Below are positions 16,626-25,113 of a stretch of DNA of 64,000 bases, piece after piece; position 1 is the stretch's first letter; each line of letters starts with the position of its first letter. This stretch comes from Bombilactobacillus bombi (GTDB lineage: Bacteria > Bacillota > Bacilli > Lactobacillales > Lactobacillaceae), in contig NZ_CP031513.1 of the NCBI RefSeq assembly GCF_003522965.1, forward strand, positions 1,302,001 to 1,366,000. The letters run 5' to 3'. Made by a program: the position numbers and the translations under genes. The notes below the pieces were generated by a model. The model did not search any database and was not told where the DNA came from. It saw only the letters and a list, made by a program, of their open reading frames with translations.

Positions 16626-18756
16626 GTTAAATAATGAATTAAATATTCCAGTGGATGGCCACATTCCTCTTAATCGCGATCAAGCTGCTTTAGCAGCTTT
16701 TTTTGAGGAAAACGTTGAGCCCAACACTAAAATCGCTGATAATCTTCAAGAGCATTTACAAAATTTAATTGCCAAAGATTATTTAGAATCGGACTTTTTA
16801 AAAGAATATCCTTTCGACTTCATCCAGTCATTATATGATTTTCTCAAAGCCCAAAATTTCCGTTTCAAATCTTTCATGGCTGCTTATAAATTTTACAACC
16901 AGTATGCCATGAAAACTAGTGATGGCAGTTATTATTTGGAAAATTACGAACTGCGCGTTTTGTTTAATGCCCTATACTTTGCTGGTGGTGATCAACAATT
17001 AGCACAACAATTAGCAGATGAAATGATTCATCAACGGTATCAACCTGCTACACCCTCATTTTTAAATGCTGGTAAAAAACGACGCGGCGAATTTGTATCC
17101 TGCTTTTTAATCCAAATCACCGATGACATGAACTCTATCGGTCGTGCCATCAATAGTGCTTTACAATTGTCGCGGATTGGTGGCGGAGTAGGCTTAACTT
17201 TATCTAATTTGCGTGAAGCGGGCTCTCCTATCAAAGGAATCAAGGGCGCATCAAGTGGTGTCTTACCTGTTATGAAATTACTAGAAGACAGTTTCAGTTA
17301 CAGTAATCAACTAGGGCAACGTCAAGGTGCTGGGGCGGTTTATTTAAACGTCTTTCATCCTGATATCATGGACTTTTTATCTGCTAAAAAAGAAAATGCT
17401 GACGAAAAGATTCGGGTGAAAACCCTTTCTCTAGGTGTTATTGTCCCTGACAAATTTTACGAATTAGTCAAACAAGATGCTGAAATGTATTTATTCAGTC
17501 CTTACGATGTTGAGCGGATTTATGGTGTACCCTTCTCTTATGTGGATATTACCAAAGAATATGACCAAATGGTTGCTAATCCCAATATTACCAAATATCC
17601 AATTAAAGCTCGGGACGTCGAATTAGAAATCAGTAAATTACAGCAAGAATCAGGTTATCCTTATATTTTAAACATTGATACTGTTAATCGCACCAATCCA
17701 ATTGCTGGTAAAGTTATTATGAGTAATCTTTGTTCAGAAATACAACAAGTTCAAGTACCATCTGAATTAAATGATCGGCAAGAATATCTCAAAATGGGAA
17801 CTGATGTCAGCTGTAATCTCGGTTCAACTAATATTCCTAACTTAATGGCAAGTCCTAATTTTGGTGATTCTGTCCGCACAATGACAAGAGCTTTAACGTT
17901 TGTCTCAGATCACTCTAATATTGAGGCTGTGCCTACTATCAAAAAAGGTAATCAATTAAGTCATGCAATTGGTTTAGGTGCTATGGGCTTACACACTTAT
18001 TTAGCTATTAACCATATTGAATATGGCTCGCCGGCAGCTTTGGAATTTACGAGCGTTTATTTCATGTTGCTTAATTATTGGACCTTGGTAGAAAGTAATA
18101 ACATTGCTCGAGAACGGCAAGAAACTTTTGCGAATTTTGACAAATCTAAGTATGCTGACGGTTCTTACTTTTTCCAATATCGTCATCATGATTTTCGTCC
18201 GCAAAATCAACAAGTCCAAAAACTATTTCATAATATCTTTATTCCGAGCCCTGAAGATTGGCAAAAACTTCAAAAAAAGATTCAACAAGATGGTTTGTAC
18301 AATGCTTACCGCTTAGCTGTGGCTCCTACAGGTTCGATTTCTTACATTGATGACACAAGTGCAAGTTTGCAGCCGATTACCTGGTTAGTTGAAGAACGCC
18401 AAGAAAAGAAAAACGGTAAACTCTATTATCCAGCTCCGCATTTAAGCAATAATACTATTTCTTATTACAAATCTGCTTATGATACAGACATGCGCCAAGT
18501 GATTGATACTTATGCTGCTGCACAACGACACGTTGATCAGGGCATGAGCTTAACTTTATTTGTACGTTCTTCCATACCTGAAGGGCTTTACGAGTGGAAA
18601 ACTCCGGAAGAAGAGGGGAAGCAGACAACACGTGATTTGACGATTTTACGCAATTATGCTTATTATAAGGGTATCAAATCACTTTATTACGTCCGTACTT
18701 TTACTGATGATAGTGGTGAAATTGGTGTTAATGAATGCGAAAGTTGTACAATTTAA
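16573..18756 (+). CDS. nrdE: Class Ib ribonucleoside-diphosphate reductase alpha subunit
   Basis: A 727-aa catalytic subunit. No ATG is available at the right place: homologues begin with a sequence like SLNNLDISKVTYFKLNNE, reached here only from TTG at 16573 (preceded by AGAAAG) or TTG at 16582. Either start lies inside nrdI. Key features are the absence of an ATP-cone domain as usual for NrdE, the active-site cysteine in MSNLCSEIQ, and the C-terminal cysteine pair in NECESCTI that shuttles electrons from NrdH. It reduces ribonucleoside diphosphates to deoxy forms together with NrdF. Confidence 0.93.
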   Translation: MKNLSLNNLDISKVTYFKLNNELNIPVDGHIPLNRDQAALAAFFEENVEPNTKIADNLQEHLQNLIAKDYLESDFLKEYPFDFIQSLYDFLKAQNFRFKSFMAAYKFYNQYAMKTSDGSYYLENYELRVLFNALYFAGGDQQLAQQLADEMIHQRYQPATPSFLNAGKKRRGEFVSCFLIQITDDMNSIGRAINSALQLSRIGGGVGLTLSNLREAGSPIKGIKGASSGVLPVMKLLEDSFSYSNQLGQRQGAGAVYLNVFHPDIMDFLSAKKENADEKIRVKTLSLGVIVPDKFYELVKQDAEMYLFSPYDVERIYGVPFSYVDITKEYDQMVANPNITKYPIKARDVELEISKLQQESGYPYILNIDTVNRTNPIAGKVIMSNLCSEIQQVQVPSELNDRQEYLKMGTDVSCNLGSTNIPNLMASPNFGDSVRTMTRALTFVSDHSNIEAVPTIKKGNQLSHAIGLGAMGLHTYLAINHIEYGSPAALEFTSVYFMLLNYWTLVESNNIARERQETFANFDKSKYADGSYFFQYRHHDFRPQNQQVQKLFHNIFIPSPEDWQKLQKKIQQDGLYNAYRLAVAPTGSISYIDDTSASLQPITWLVEERQEKKNGKLYYPAPHLSNNTISYYKSAYDTDMRQVIDTYAAAQRHVDQGMSLTLFVRSSIPEGLYEWKTPEEEGKQTTRDLTILRNYAYYKGIKSLYYVRTFTDDSGEIGVNECESCTI

Positions 18757-18767
18757 AGGAGTACAAA

Positions 18768-19742
18768 ATGGTTGAAACATATTATAAAGCAATTAATTGG
18801 AATGAAATTGAAGATCAAATCGATAAAGCTACCTGGGAGAAGTTAACCGAACAATTCTGGCTAGATACTCGTATTCCTCTTTCTAATGATCGTGATGATT
18901 GGCGGACATTATCCGAAGTCGAACATACTTTAGTCGGACATGTTTTTGGCGGCTTAACTTTGTTAGATACCTTACAATCTCAAGATGGAATTGACCAATT
19001 ACGTAAAGACATTCGTACTCAAGAAGAAACGGCTGTTTTTAATAATATTCAATTTATGGAATCTGTCCATGCTAAAAGTTACTCTTCAATTTTCAGCACT
19101 TTAAATACTGCCGAAGAAATTGACGAAATTTTTGATTGGACCAATCATAATCAATATTTGCAACATAAAGCAGAAGTTATTAATGACATTTATCAAAATG
19201 GCAAACCTTTAGAAAAAAAGGTGGCATCTGTCTTTTTAGAAACCTTTTTATTCTATTCTGGATTTTATACACCTCTTTATTACCTGGGAAATAATAAATT
19301 AACCAATGTCGCAGAAATTATCAAACTAATTATTCGTGACGAGTCGGTTCACGGCACATATATCGGTTATAAATTCCAACTCGGTTTTAACGAACTGGAT
19401 AAAGACGAGCAGCAAAAATTACAAGATTGGATGTATGATTTACTCTATAGGCTTTATGACAATGAAGAAAAATATACGTCTGTCTTGTATGATGAAATTG
19501 GCTGGACAGATGAAGTGAATAACTTTCTTCGTTATAACGCCAATAAAGCTTTGATGAACTTAGGCCAAAACCCATTATTTGCTGATGGTAATGCAGAAAA
19601 CGTCAATCCAATTGTGATGAACGGATTGTCTACTGGTACCAATAACCACGACTTCTTCTCTCAAGTTGGTAATGGTTACTTATTAGGTAAAGTCTCTGCT
19701 ATGAAAGATTCCGATTATAATATTGGCTTAGATGATAAGTAG
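18768..19742 (+). CDS. nrdF: Class Ib ribonucleoside-diphosphate reductase beta subunit
   Basis: A 324-aa radical-carrying subunit. The start at 18768 follows AAAGGAG, 11 nt after the nrdE stop codon; an earlier in-frame ATG is inside nrdE and unlikely. Metal ligands are visible in SEVEHTL..., EETAVFNNIQFMESVHAKSY and IIRDESVHGTYIG, in the order Asp/Glu, Glu-x2-His, Glu, Glu-x2-His. It binds a dimetal site and tyrosyl radical activated by NrdI. Last gene of the operon, followed by a strong terminator. Confidence 0.96.
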   Translation: MVETYYKAINWNEIEDQIDKATWEKLTEQFWLDTRIPLSNDRDDWRTLSEVEHTLVGHVFGGLTLLDTLQSQDGIDQLRKDIRTQEETAVFNNIQFMESVHAKSYSSIFSTLNTAEEIDEIFDWTNHNQYLQHKAEVINDIYQNGKPLEKKVASVFLETFLFYSGFYTPLYYLGNNKLTNVAEIIKLIIRDESVHGTYIGYKFQLGFNELDKDEQQKLQDWMYDLLYRLYDNEEKYTSVLYDEIGWTDEVNNFLRYNANKALMNLGQNPLFADGNAENVNPIVMNGLSTGTNNHDFFSQVGNGYLLGKVSAMKDSDYNIGLDDK

Positions 19743-19750
19743 TTACAATT

Positions 19751-19966
19751 TTAAAAATCCGTCCAGACACATAATTGTTTGGACGGATTTTTTCTATGCC
19801 AGCTCTTTTGATATTTCCATAAATAACCTATAAAGCCTAGATTTAGTAGGTTAATCGCAATCTCAGTTAAGTTAATTATTTGGTTGTTGCCATAATATGG
19901 TGAAGCCTGATAACCAATAGAAATAATATTAATAACTAATAAAAAAATAACCAACCATTTCTTCAT
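19751..19966 (-). CDS. Small two-helix membrane protein (hypothetical)
   Basis: A 71-aa protein with a hydrophobic segment at residues 4-20 (WLVIFLLVINIISIGYQ) and a second at about 33-50 (LTEIAINLLNLGFIGYLW), then a basic tail. A GAGGCG site precedes the ATG. I do not recognise a family. Its last ten codons coincide with the nrdF terminator stem, which is odd but possible. It may be real; the evidence is the ribosome site, two clean membrane segments and a neat position between genes. Confidence 0.45.
   Translation of the reverse strand: MKKWLVIFLLVINIISIGYQASPYYGNNQIINLTEIAINLLNLGFIGYLWKYQKSWHRKNPSKQLCVWTDF
19752..19794. terminator. Bidirectional terminator after nrdF
   Basis: Stem AAAATCCGTCCAGACA / TGTTTGGACGGATTTT with T-runs on both strands. 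It also overlaps the last codons of a small minus-strand gene. Confidence 0.88.
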
Positions 19967-20120
19967 TAAGAACGCCTCACAATCAGGAAATTAAAATATA
20001 TTAAACAATCTTATACTCTCAATGTCAATATAAGATATATGCTAATTCAAGAACACCAGCTCACATTTGCCTATTAAAACAGCATTTACAAAAAGGCCGC
20101 ATCTTGCTATCAATGATACT

Positions 20121-20156
20121 AAAAAACCGGAACAAATTTTTGCTCCGGTATTTTTC
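20121..20156 (-). terminator. Terminator of the DASS transporter-HAD phosphatase unit
   Basis: Stem ACCGGAGCAAA / TTTGTTCCGGT on the minus strand followed by TTTTTTAG. Confidence 0.85.
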
Positions 20157-20160
20157 ATAA

Positions 20161-20847
20161 CTACATAATTAACGCGGGCAATTTACCCAAATCCGGCACT
20201 TGATAGGTACATAAATTCGATTCGGGTGTAGCTTCTTGCTTTAGATTTAACCAGCAGCTATCAATCCCAAAATTATGCGCTCCTAAGACATCTTCTCCAT
20301 AAGTATCGCCTACCATGAGAACTTTTTGCTTGTCTGCAACGCCAATTTCTTGCAAAATTTTCGCAAAAAATTCAGGCTTCGGCTTTAAGGTTTGGACGCT
20401 TTCAGAAGTAAAAACTTTTTGTAAATATGGTGCTAATGGTGAGCCTTGAACTCGAGTTGCTTGTGTTTTTTGTTTACCATTAGAGGCCGTATACAAATCT
20501 AAGGACTGACTCAACTTTTGACAACATTCTAAAGCGCCCTTAGTAGGTGTACTTTCATGTTGTTGCATCTCTTGAAAGCGAACATCTAACTCAGCTGCTG
20601 ACACGCCACAATCTTGAATAAAGGGCAAATCAAAGCGATTATCAAAAACAGCTTCTGTACTGATTTCATCATTTTCTGCTTGGGCCCATAAACGATGATT
20701 ATTATCAATAAAATCTTGATAATTTTGATCTGTTGCTTGAACACCTACCTCATTTAATAGCCAGCCAAACATTTTACGCCAAGTCCCATCACTTTCTAAT
20801 GTCAATAAAGTATCATCAATATCAAATAAAACTATCTCATATTTCAT
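20161..20847 (-). CDS. HAD-family nucleotidase (YjjG type)
   Basis: A 228-aa cytosolic phosphatase. Motif I is FDIDDTLL at residues 8-15, motif II the TASNG segment, and motif III/IV lie in LKPKPEFF and MVGDTYGEDVLGAHNFGID. The alpha-helical cap begins with LESDGTWRKMFGWLLNEVG. This architecture matches YjjG/YfnB, house-cleaning 5'-nucleotidases that remove non-canonical pyrimidine and other nucleotides. It lies 12 nt after the DASS transporter stop codon with a ribosome site in the gap, so they are probably co-transcribed. Confidence 0.85.
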   Translation of the reverse strand: MKYEIVLFDIDDTLLTLESDGTWRKMFGWLLNEVGVQATDQNYQDFIDNNHRLWAQAENDEISTEAVFDNRFDLPFIQDCGVSAAELDVRFQEMQQHESTPTKGALECCQKLSQSLDLYTASNGKQKTQATRVQGSPLAPYLQKVFTSESVQTLKPKPEFFAKILQEIGVADKQKVLMVGDTYGEDVLGAHNFGIDSCWLNLKQEATPESNLCTYQVPDLGKLPALIM

Positions 20848-20859
20848 TATTTAACCCTC

Positions 20860-22272
20860 CTATTTAATCATCCCTGTTAAATGCCATAAAGGCACACTTA
20901 ACTCAAATATCACCACACAAACAACAATATACATCCAAGAGAACTTTTGAATATCTTGATATTCTACTAAAGATCTATCTGTTGCTGCTTGAGCAGCATC
21001 AAATCCCATCTGATTGTATGAAGTATGCCAAGTTTGTGAAATGACCAAAGTAATAAATAAAATAATAAAAGCATTAATTCCTACTTCGGCACATGATTCA
21101 GCAAAAAGAGCATAAAAGATACTCATGCATGCAACTTCAGAAACCACAAAAGTACGAACCAACACAACTAATAAACAAAGAACCGGAATAAATATATAAA
21201 TATTATTCACTACTGGTCCTAATATTGGCGCCATTTTATTAGCTAACCAAGTGTCGATATGCAAATCGGTTAATAACTGCGCCGTTTCCATAAAGCCAGT
21301 AATTAAAATAACCATATCCCAACTAATTTTGGATTTAAATTCTTTTGTCGATAATGTTCCCTGAGTTAAAAAGGCACACAAAGCTACCACACCTACCAAA
21401 TAAGAAGGAACATTAAATATTGGTCCAAATATCCAGAAAAATAAAGCAATAATCAAAACCCACATGGTAAATTTTTCATTTTTGGACATCGGTTCTGTCT
21501 TAGTTGTTGTGGTGGTAGTTTTTTGTGGTTGATGATTTTTATCACCCTTAAACATTTGTAATAAAATCAAATAAAATACCAGTGCAACTAATAATAACCA
21601 TACAAAAGAATTAGCCAAATAACTACCAAAATTAAGTTTTTGTTTTTCTAACATTCCCACAATTATCGCTGCTGAAGTCCCACCAGTACTAAAAGCGATT
21701 CCAAAAACATACCCTGACAAATACATTGCAATATATAATGCCACAGCTTCTTTGGAAGATTTTGCATATCCATGCTGCTGGGCAATTACTACTGCAAACG
21801 AAGCTAATAGGGTCATTTTAGCAGTCACACTCGGAATTAAAGGACTTAAGATTAAACCCGAGATAAAAATCGCCGTTACCTGTCCTACTATCGTATCTGG
21901 AAAAATAGAAAACAACTTGTTGGTTAAGCGATTTAATAAGCCTGAATTAATTACTCCGGCTGAAAATCCAAAAATACCAATTAAATTCCAAAAAGACGTA
22001 TCACCAAACAAACTAAAAACTTCACGAAAACTGCCAACACCTACTACGACCATCAACATTAAGCCTAAAATAATTACGACATAGTCAGCAACTATATGAA
22101 TCATCATAAAAATAATAATTAACAAAAATACCCCGAGATAATTCATTGCTGGTCGCGTTAATCCTGGAAAAGGAGGAATTACAAAGAATAAGCAAGAGAG
22201 TGCTGCTAAAACAAACTTAAAAATCAGCTTTAGCTGACTTTTTTTATCAAACTGTATAGTTTCGATTTTTAT
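20860..22272 (-). CDS. SLC13/DASS-type dicarboxylate or citrate transporter, no canonical start codon
   Basis: A membrane anion transporter of the divalent anion:sodium symporter family. Reading from the first ATG (22146) gives 428 aa, but that ATG has no ribosome site and lacks the first family helix. The same frame is open for 42 more codons upstream and encodes the expected start of a DASS protein (KLIFKFVLAALSCLFF, then PPFPGLTRPAMNYLGVFLL). AAGGAG at 22276-22281 sits right before it. The only early candidates are ATA at 22272 and ATC at 22266; there is no ATG, GTG or TTG. An ATG to ATA change is the simplest reading. Length from 22272 is 470 aa, usual for the family. Substrate specificity is not determined. 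Confidence 0.75.
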   Translation of the reverse strand: MKIETIQFDKKSQLKLIFKFVLAALSCLFFVIPPFPGLTRPAMNYLGVFLLIIIFMMIHIVADYVVIILGLMLMVVVGVGSFREVFSLFGDTSFWNLIGIFGFSAGVINSGLLNRLTNKLFSIFPDTIVGQVTAIFISGLILSPLIPSVTAKMTLLASFAVVIAQQHGYAKSSKEAVALYIAMYLSGYVFGIAFSTGGTSAAIIVGMLEKQKLNFGSYLANSFVWLLLVALVFYLILLQMFKGDKNHQPQKTTTTTTKTEPMSKNEKFTMWVLIIALFFWIFGPIFNVPSYLVGVVALCAFLTQGTLSTKEFKSKISWDMVILITGFMETAQLLTDLHIDTWLANKMAPILGPVVNNIYIFIPVLCLLVVLVRTFVVSEVACMSIFYALFAESCAEVGINAFIILFITLVISQTWHTSYNQMGFDAAQAATDRSLVEYQDIQKFSWMYIVVCVVIFELSVPLWHLTGMIK

Positions 22273-22288
22273 CGACTCCTTAATTAAA

Positions 22289-22304
22289 CTATAACGCTAT
22301 CATA
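22289..22304 (-). promoter_or_regulatory. Extended -10 with overlapping GATAGCG operator-like site (DASS transporter)
   Basis: On the minus strand TGTTATGAT is an extended -10 (TATGAT at 22299-22304). TGATAGCGTTATAG (22289-22302) overlaps it and resembles the site at 31333-31346. It partly fits the CcpA cre consensus TGWAANCGNTNWCA (11 of 14). Confidence 0.4.
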
Positions 22305-22377
22305 ACATTACATCTTGTAGAAAAAAAGTTTCACTTATTAAAAAGTATTTAAAAAATAATTTTAGTCTTTCATAAAC

Positions 22378-22406
22378 AAAAAGCCGTAAAGCTAGCTTTA
22401 CGGTTT
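22378..22406 (-). terminator. Terminator of exoA
   Basis: Stem AACCGTAAAGC / GCTTTACGGCTT with a 2-nt centre, followed on the minus strand by TTTTTG. Confidence 0.85.
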
Positions 22407-22411
22407 ATAAA

Positions 22412-23272
22412 TTACATGGAAAACTTTAATAAAATTGGTAAATGATCCTGTCTTTCTCCAGTCGCTAAGGGCTCGGAAATTTCAATTTTATCAGCTAAAC
22501 GGTTTGAAACTAACCAATAGTCAATGCGCCAACCAGAATTGTTTTGCTTACTGGTTCGTACTCGTTGGGGAAACCAAGTGTAAACACTTCGTTGTTCTTG
22601 ATAAAATCCTTGAGCTTGGGGATATAAATACCGAAAACTATCAGTAAAACCTGCTGCCAACAATTGTGAAAATTTTTTCCGTTCTTCGTCTGTAAATCCA
22701 GAAGAATGATGGTTATTTTGTGGATGAGCTAGGTCAATTTCTTCATGAGCAACATTGAAATCTCCACAAGCTAAGACCGGCTTTTGCTGATCTAATTGAG
22801 TCAAGTACTGTCGATAACAATCATCCCATTCTTGCCGTAAGGCTAAACGATTAAGATCTTGTCCTGCATTAGGGGTATAAACAGTCGTGACAAAAAATTC
22901 CGGAAATTCGAGTGTAATCATCCGTCCTTCATCATCTGTTGGTTCAGGAGCTCCAATATGTGGGAAAGTGACTTGTGGCTGAGGCAAAGACTTGAGATAT
23001 AACATCATAGTTCCTGCATAACCTTTACGAGCTGGTGGTTCAGATATCCGATATTCTACCGCATAATTTGGAAAATAATCCGTTAAGAGTTGTAATAGCT
23101 TTTTCACTTTATTTTGATCAGCAGATAATTTAGTTTCTTGAATAGCTAAAACTGTAGGGTGTAGCTGAACAATTTTTTGCAAAACTGCTCGAGTCAAGTC
23201 ACTCCGAGGACTTTTTCCAGTTAAAGCTGCATTCAAGGAGTCAATATTCCAACTAATAAATTGATATTCCAT
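22412..23272 (-). CDS. exoA: Exodeoxyribonuclease III family AP endonuclease
   Basis: A 286-aa DNA repair enzyme of base excision repair. Catalytic motifs are complete: the metal-binding Glu in AIQETKL, the Asp/Asn pair in ACGDFNVAHEEIDL and the general-base Asp-His in RQDHLPIL; SWNIDSLNA at the N-terminus is the usual start. The enzyme cuts the backbone 5' to abasic sites and removes 3' blocking groups. It is a single gene with a terminator, 13 nt downstream of the DUF1634 gene, so it may also be read from that operon. Confidence 0.94.
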   Translation of the reverse strand: MEYQFISWNIDSLNAALTGKSPRSDLTRAVLQKIVQLHPTVLAIQETKLSADQNKVKKLLQLLTDYFPNYAVEYRISEPPARKGYAGTMMLYLKSLPQPQVTFPHIGAPEPTDDEGRMITLEFPEFFVTTVYTPNAGQDLNRLALRQEWDDCYRQYLTQLDQQKPVLACGDFNVAHEEIDLAHPQNNHHSSGFTDEERKKFSQLLAAGFTDSFRYLYPQAQGFYQEQRSVYTWFPQRVRTSKQNNSGWRIDYWLVSNRLADKIEISEPLATGERQDHLPILLKFSM

Positions 23273-23285
23273 TATTTACCACCTT

Positions 23286-23648
23286 TCATTTGCCAATCCA
23301 ATAACCAGCAATCATGGCTCCTACTAAAATGATTAAGACAAAAACGGTAATATAAACATATAAATAATCTTGTTCCTTAAAAAAAGCATAAATAGAAACT
23401 ATAACCCGTAACACTGGAGTTAATATCAACAAAAAGACACCTAACATTAAAATAGCATCGGGTTTAAATTGTACTAAACCGCGACCAATTGCAGCAAAAG
23501 TAGTAGGAAAATGGCTGCCATAACCGCCATCACCCTTAATTAATAACAGCACCATGCCAACAATCATTACTGTTACTGAAATAATAACACCAACACGCAA
23601 AATCTTACCGATAATTAATTCAATTTCATTCATTTCTTGTTTGTTCAT
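23286..23648 (-). CDS. DUF1634 membrane protein, partner of the TauE/SafE exporter
   Basis: A 120-aa protein with three membrane segments (about residues 13-33, 58-80 and 95-116), matching DUF1634. Genes of this family are regularly found next to TauE/SafE permeases, as here (start 1 nt past the permease stop). Its function is unknown; a role as an accessory subunit of the exporter is inferred from that constant pairing. Confidence 0.85.
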   Translation of the reverse strand: MNKQEMNEIELIIGKILRVGVIISVTVMIVGMVLLLIKGDGGYGSHFPTTFAAIGRGLVQFKPDAILMLGVFLLILTPVLRVIVSIYAFFKEQDYLYVYITVFVLIILVGAMIAGYWIGK

Positions 23649-23649
23649 G

Positions 23650-24507
23650 TTAAATATTCACCCCAAATCCCTTTAAAAGCATCTGCAAACCCAAATACAA
23701 CAGAATTGGAATAAAGATAATTCGAATTACTTTTGGTTGTAAATGCTGCATAATACGACTACCTACTACTGCACCAAACACAACGCCAACAGCCAAAGGC
23801 ACTGCAATATGTGGAACAATCGTCCCATTAAAGAAATATACCGTTGCACTGGCCGCAGCAGTTACCCCCATCATTAAGTTACTCGTGGCACTTGAAGGTT
23901 TCAGGGGCATTTTCATAATATTATCCATAGCAATCACTTTAAAAGCCCCACTACCAATACCTAATAAGCCACTAGCTAAACCTGCAATAAGCATCATCAA
24001 AAAGCCACCAGGAACATTTTTGACCTGATATTCGACTTCTTCTTTTGTCGCCTTATCATAGTAACTACCGTCTAAACGTAATTTTTGAGCTAAATAATCT
24101 GGATGAACATTCTCAGTAGTATCAGTTTTGGTTTTACCGCGTAATTTTTTAATCATGGTATAGCTAGAATTTAAAACTAATAATCCAAATAAAATATACA
24201 AAATTGATTTTGGAATTACTCCATTTAAAGCTGCTCCACTGACAGCACCAATGGTTGTCGCAATTTCTAGGAACATCGCCACACGTAAATTAAGCATTTC
24301 ATCCTTTAAAAAAGAAATCGTCGCCCCCGAACTAGTAGCAATTACAACAATAATACTAGCGCCAATGGCATATTTGATATCCAAACCCATTGCCACTGTT
24401 AAAATCGGGGTGACAATCATGCCGCCACCAATTCCTAAAATTGCACCTAAAATTCCGGCTAATAAGCCTGTAATCAACATTAACAAAAGACTATTAGTAG
24501 CAATCAT
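23650..24507 (-). CDS. TauE/SafE family sulfite/anion exporter
   Basis: A 285-aa membrane protein with two repeats: GLLAGILGAILGIGGGMIVTPIL near residue 15 and GLASGLLGIGSGAFKVIAMD near residue 175 are the hallmark glycine-rich repeats. A cytoplasmic loop of about 50 residues separates the halves. Members export sulfite, sulfoacetate or related anions; the substrate is open. Its ATGA start overlaps the upstream gene's stop, and the DUF1634 gene follows immediately, so these three genes form one operon. Confidence 0.9.
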   Translation of the reverse strand: MIATNSLLLMLITGLLAGILGAILGIGGGMIVTPILTVAMGLDIKYAIGASIIVVIATSSGATISFLKDEMLNLRVAMFLEIATTIGAVSGAALNGVIPKSILYILFGLLVLNSSYTMIKKLRGKTKTDTTENVHPDYLAQKLRLDGSYYDKATKEEVEYQVKNVPGGFLMMLIAGLASGLLGIGSGAFKVIAMDNIMKMPLKPSSATSNLMMGVTAAASATVYFFNGTIVPHIAVPLAVGVVFGAVVGSRIMQHLQPKVIRIIFIPILLYLGLQMLLKGFGVNI

Positions 24508-24992
24508 TTATCTTTGTCTTCTTTCTTTAGAGATTGATTATCATAATTTTCTAATGCTTGCTGAAGATTATCGTGAACCATCTCAACAATAACATCAATT
24601 TGCTCTGTTAGTTTACTAGGATCAGCAGCCACTTGATCAATGCGCAGTTTCGAAACATTAATTTGTTCACTCACAGTGACTAAATAAATTTTAACAGTTT
24701 TGGTTTCTTCTTTATCAAAAAAATGACTAATTTTTTGATAATCTTGAAATGGTAAGTTAATAATACCGCTTTGTAGTGCAAACTCAATGGCAAAAGGTAA
24801 TCCGGTTACTGCTAACTGTCCCTGAGCCAAGTAGCCACTATCAACAGCGTCTTGCACTTGTAGACACAGCTGATTAACAGCAGTCTTAATCTTGGATTTG
24901 GCTAAGCGTCTTGTTAATTGGATTGAAGTGGTAAAATTTTGATAAGATTTTTGAGCAATCTTATCTTGATATTGTGCCGCTGTAATTTCCAT
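24504..24992 (-). CDS. Hypothetical soluble protein heading the TauE/SafE operon
   Basis: A 162-aa, mostly helical, soluble protein with no signal peptide and no motif I can name. The C-terminal third is Gln/Asp/Lys-rich and may be a coiled coil (LTEQIDVIVEMVHDNLQQAL). It overlaps the exporter gene by 4 nt, which implies coupled translation and a shared role, perhaps in regulation or in handling the exported anion. No helix-turn-helix or metal-binding cluster is apparent. Confidence 0.7.
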   Translation of the reverse strand: MEITAAQYQDKIAQKSYQNFTTSIQLTRRLAKSKIKTAVNQLCLQVQDAVDSGYLAQGQLAVTGLPFAIEFALQSGIINLPFQDYQKISHFFDKEETKTVKIYLVTVSEQINVSKLRIDQVAADPSKLTEQIDVIVEMVHDNLQQALENYDNQSLKKEDKDK

Positions 24993-25113
24993 TTTATAAC
25001 CTCACATTTATAATCTTGAGACCATGATACTCTAGCTAGAGGTTGGTTTCAAATTACCTATTATACTAATTTTATGATAATATTTTCTTGAAGATATATA
25101 AGGGGATGAAAAA

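Noticed and set aside
21752-22084. 110-codon plus-strand frame
   Set aside because: Antisense of a membrane-helix-rich transporter gene, which often gives long hydrophobic shadow frames.
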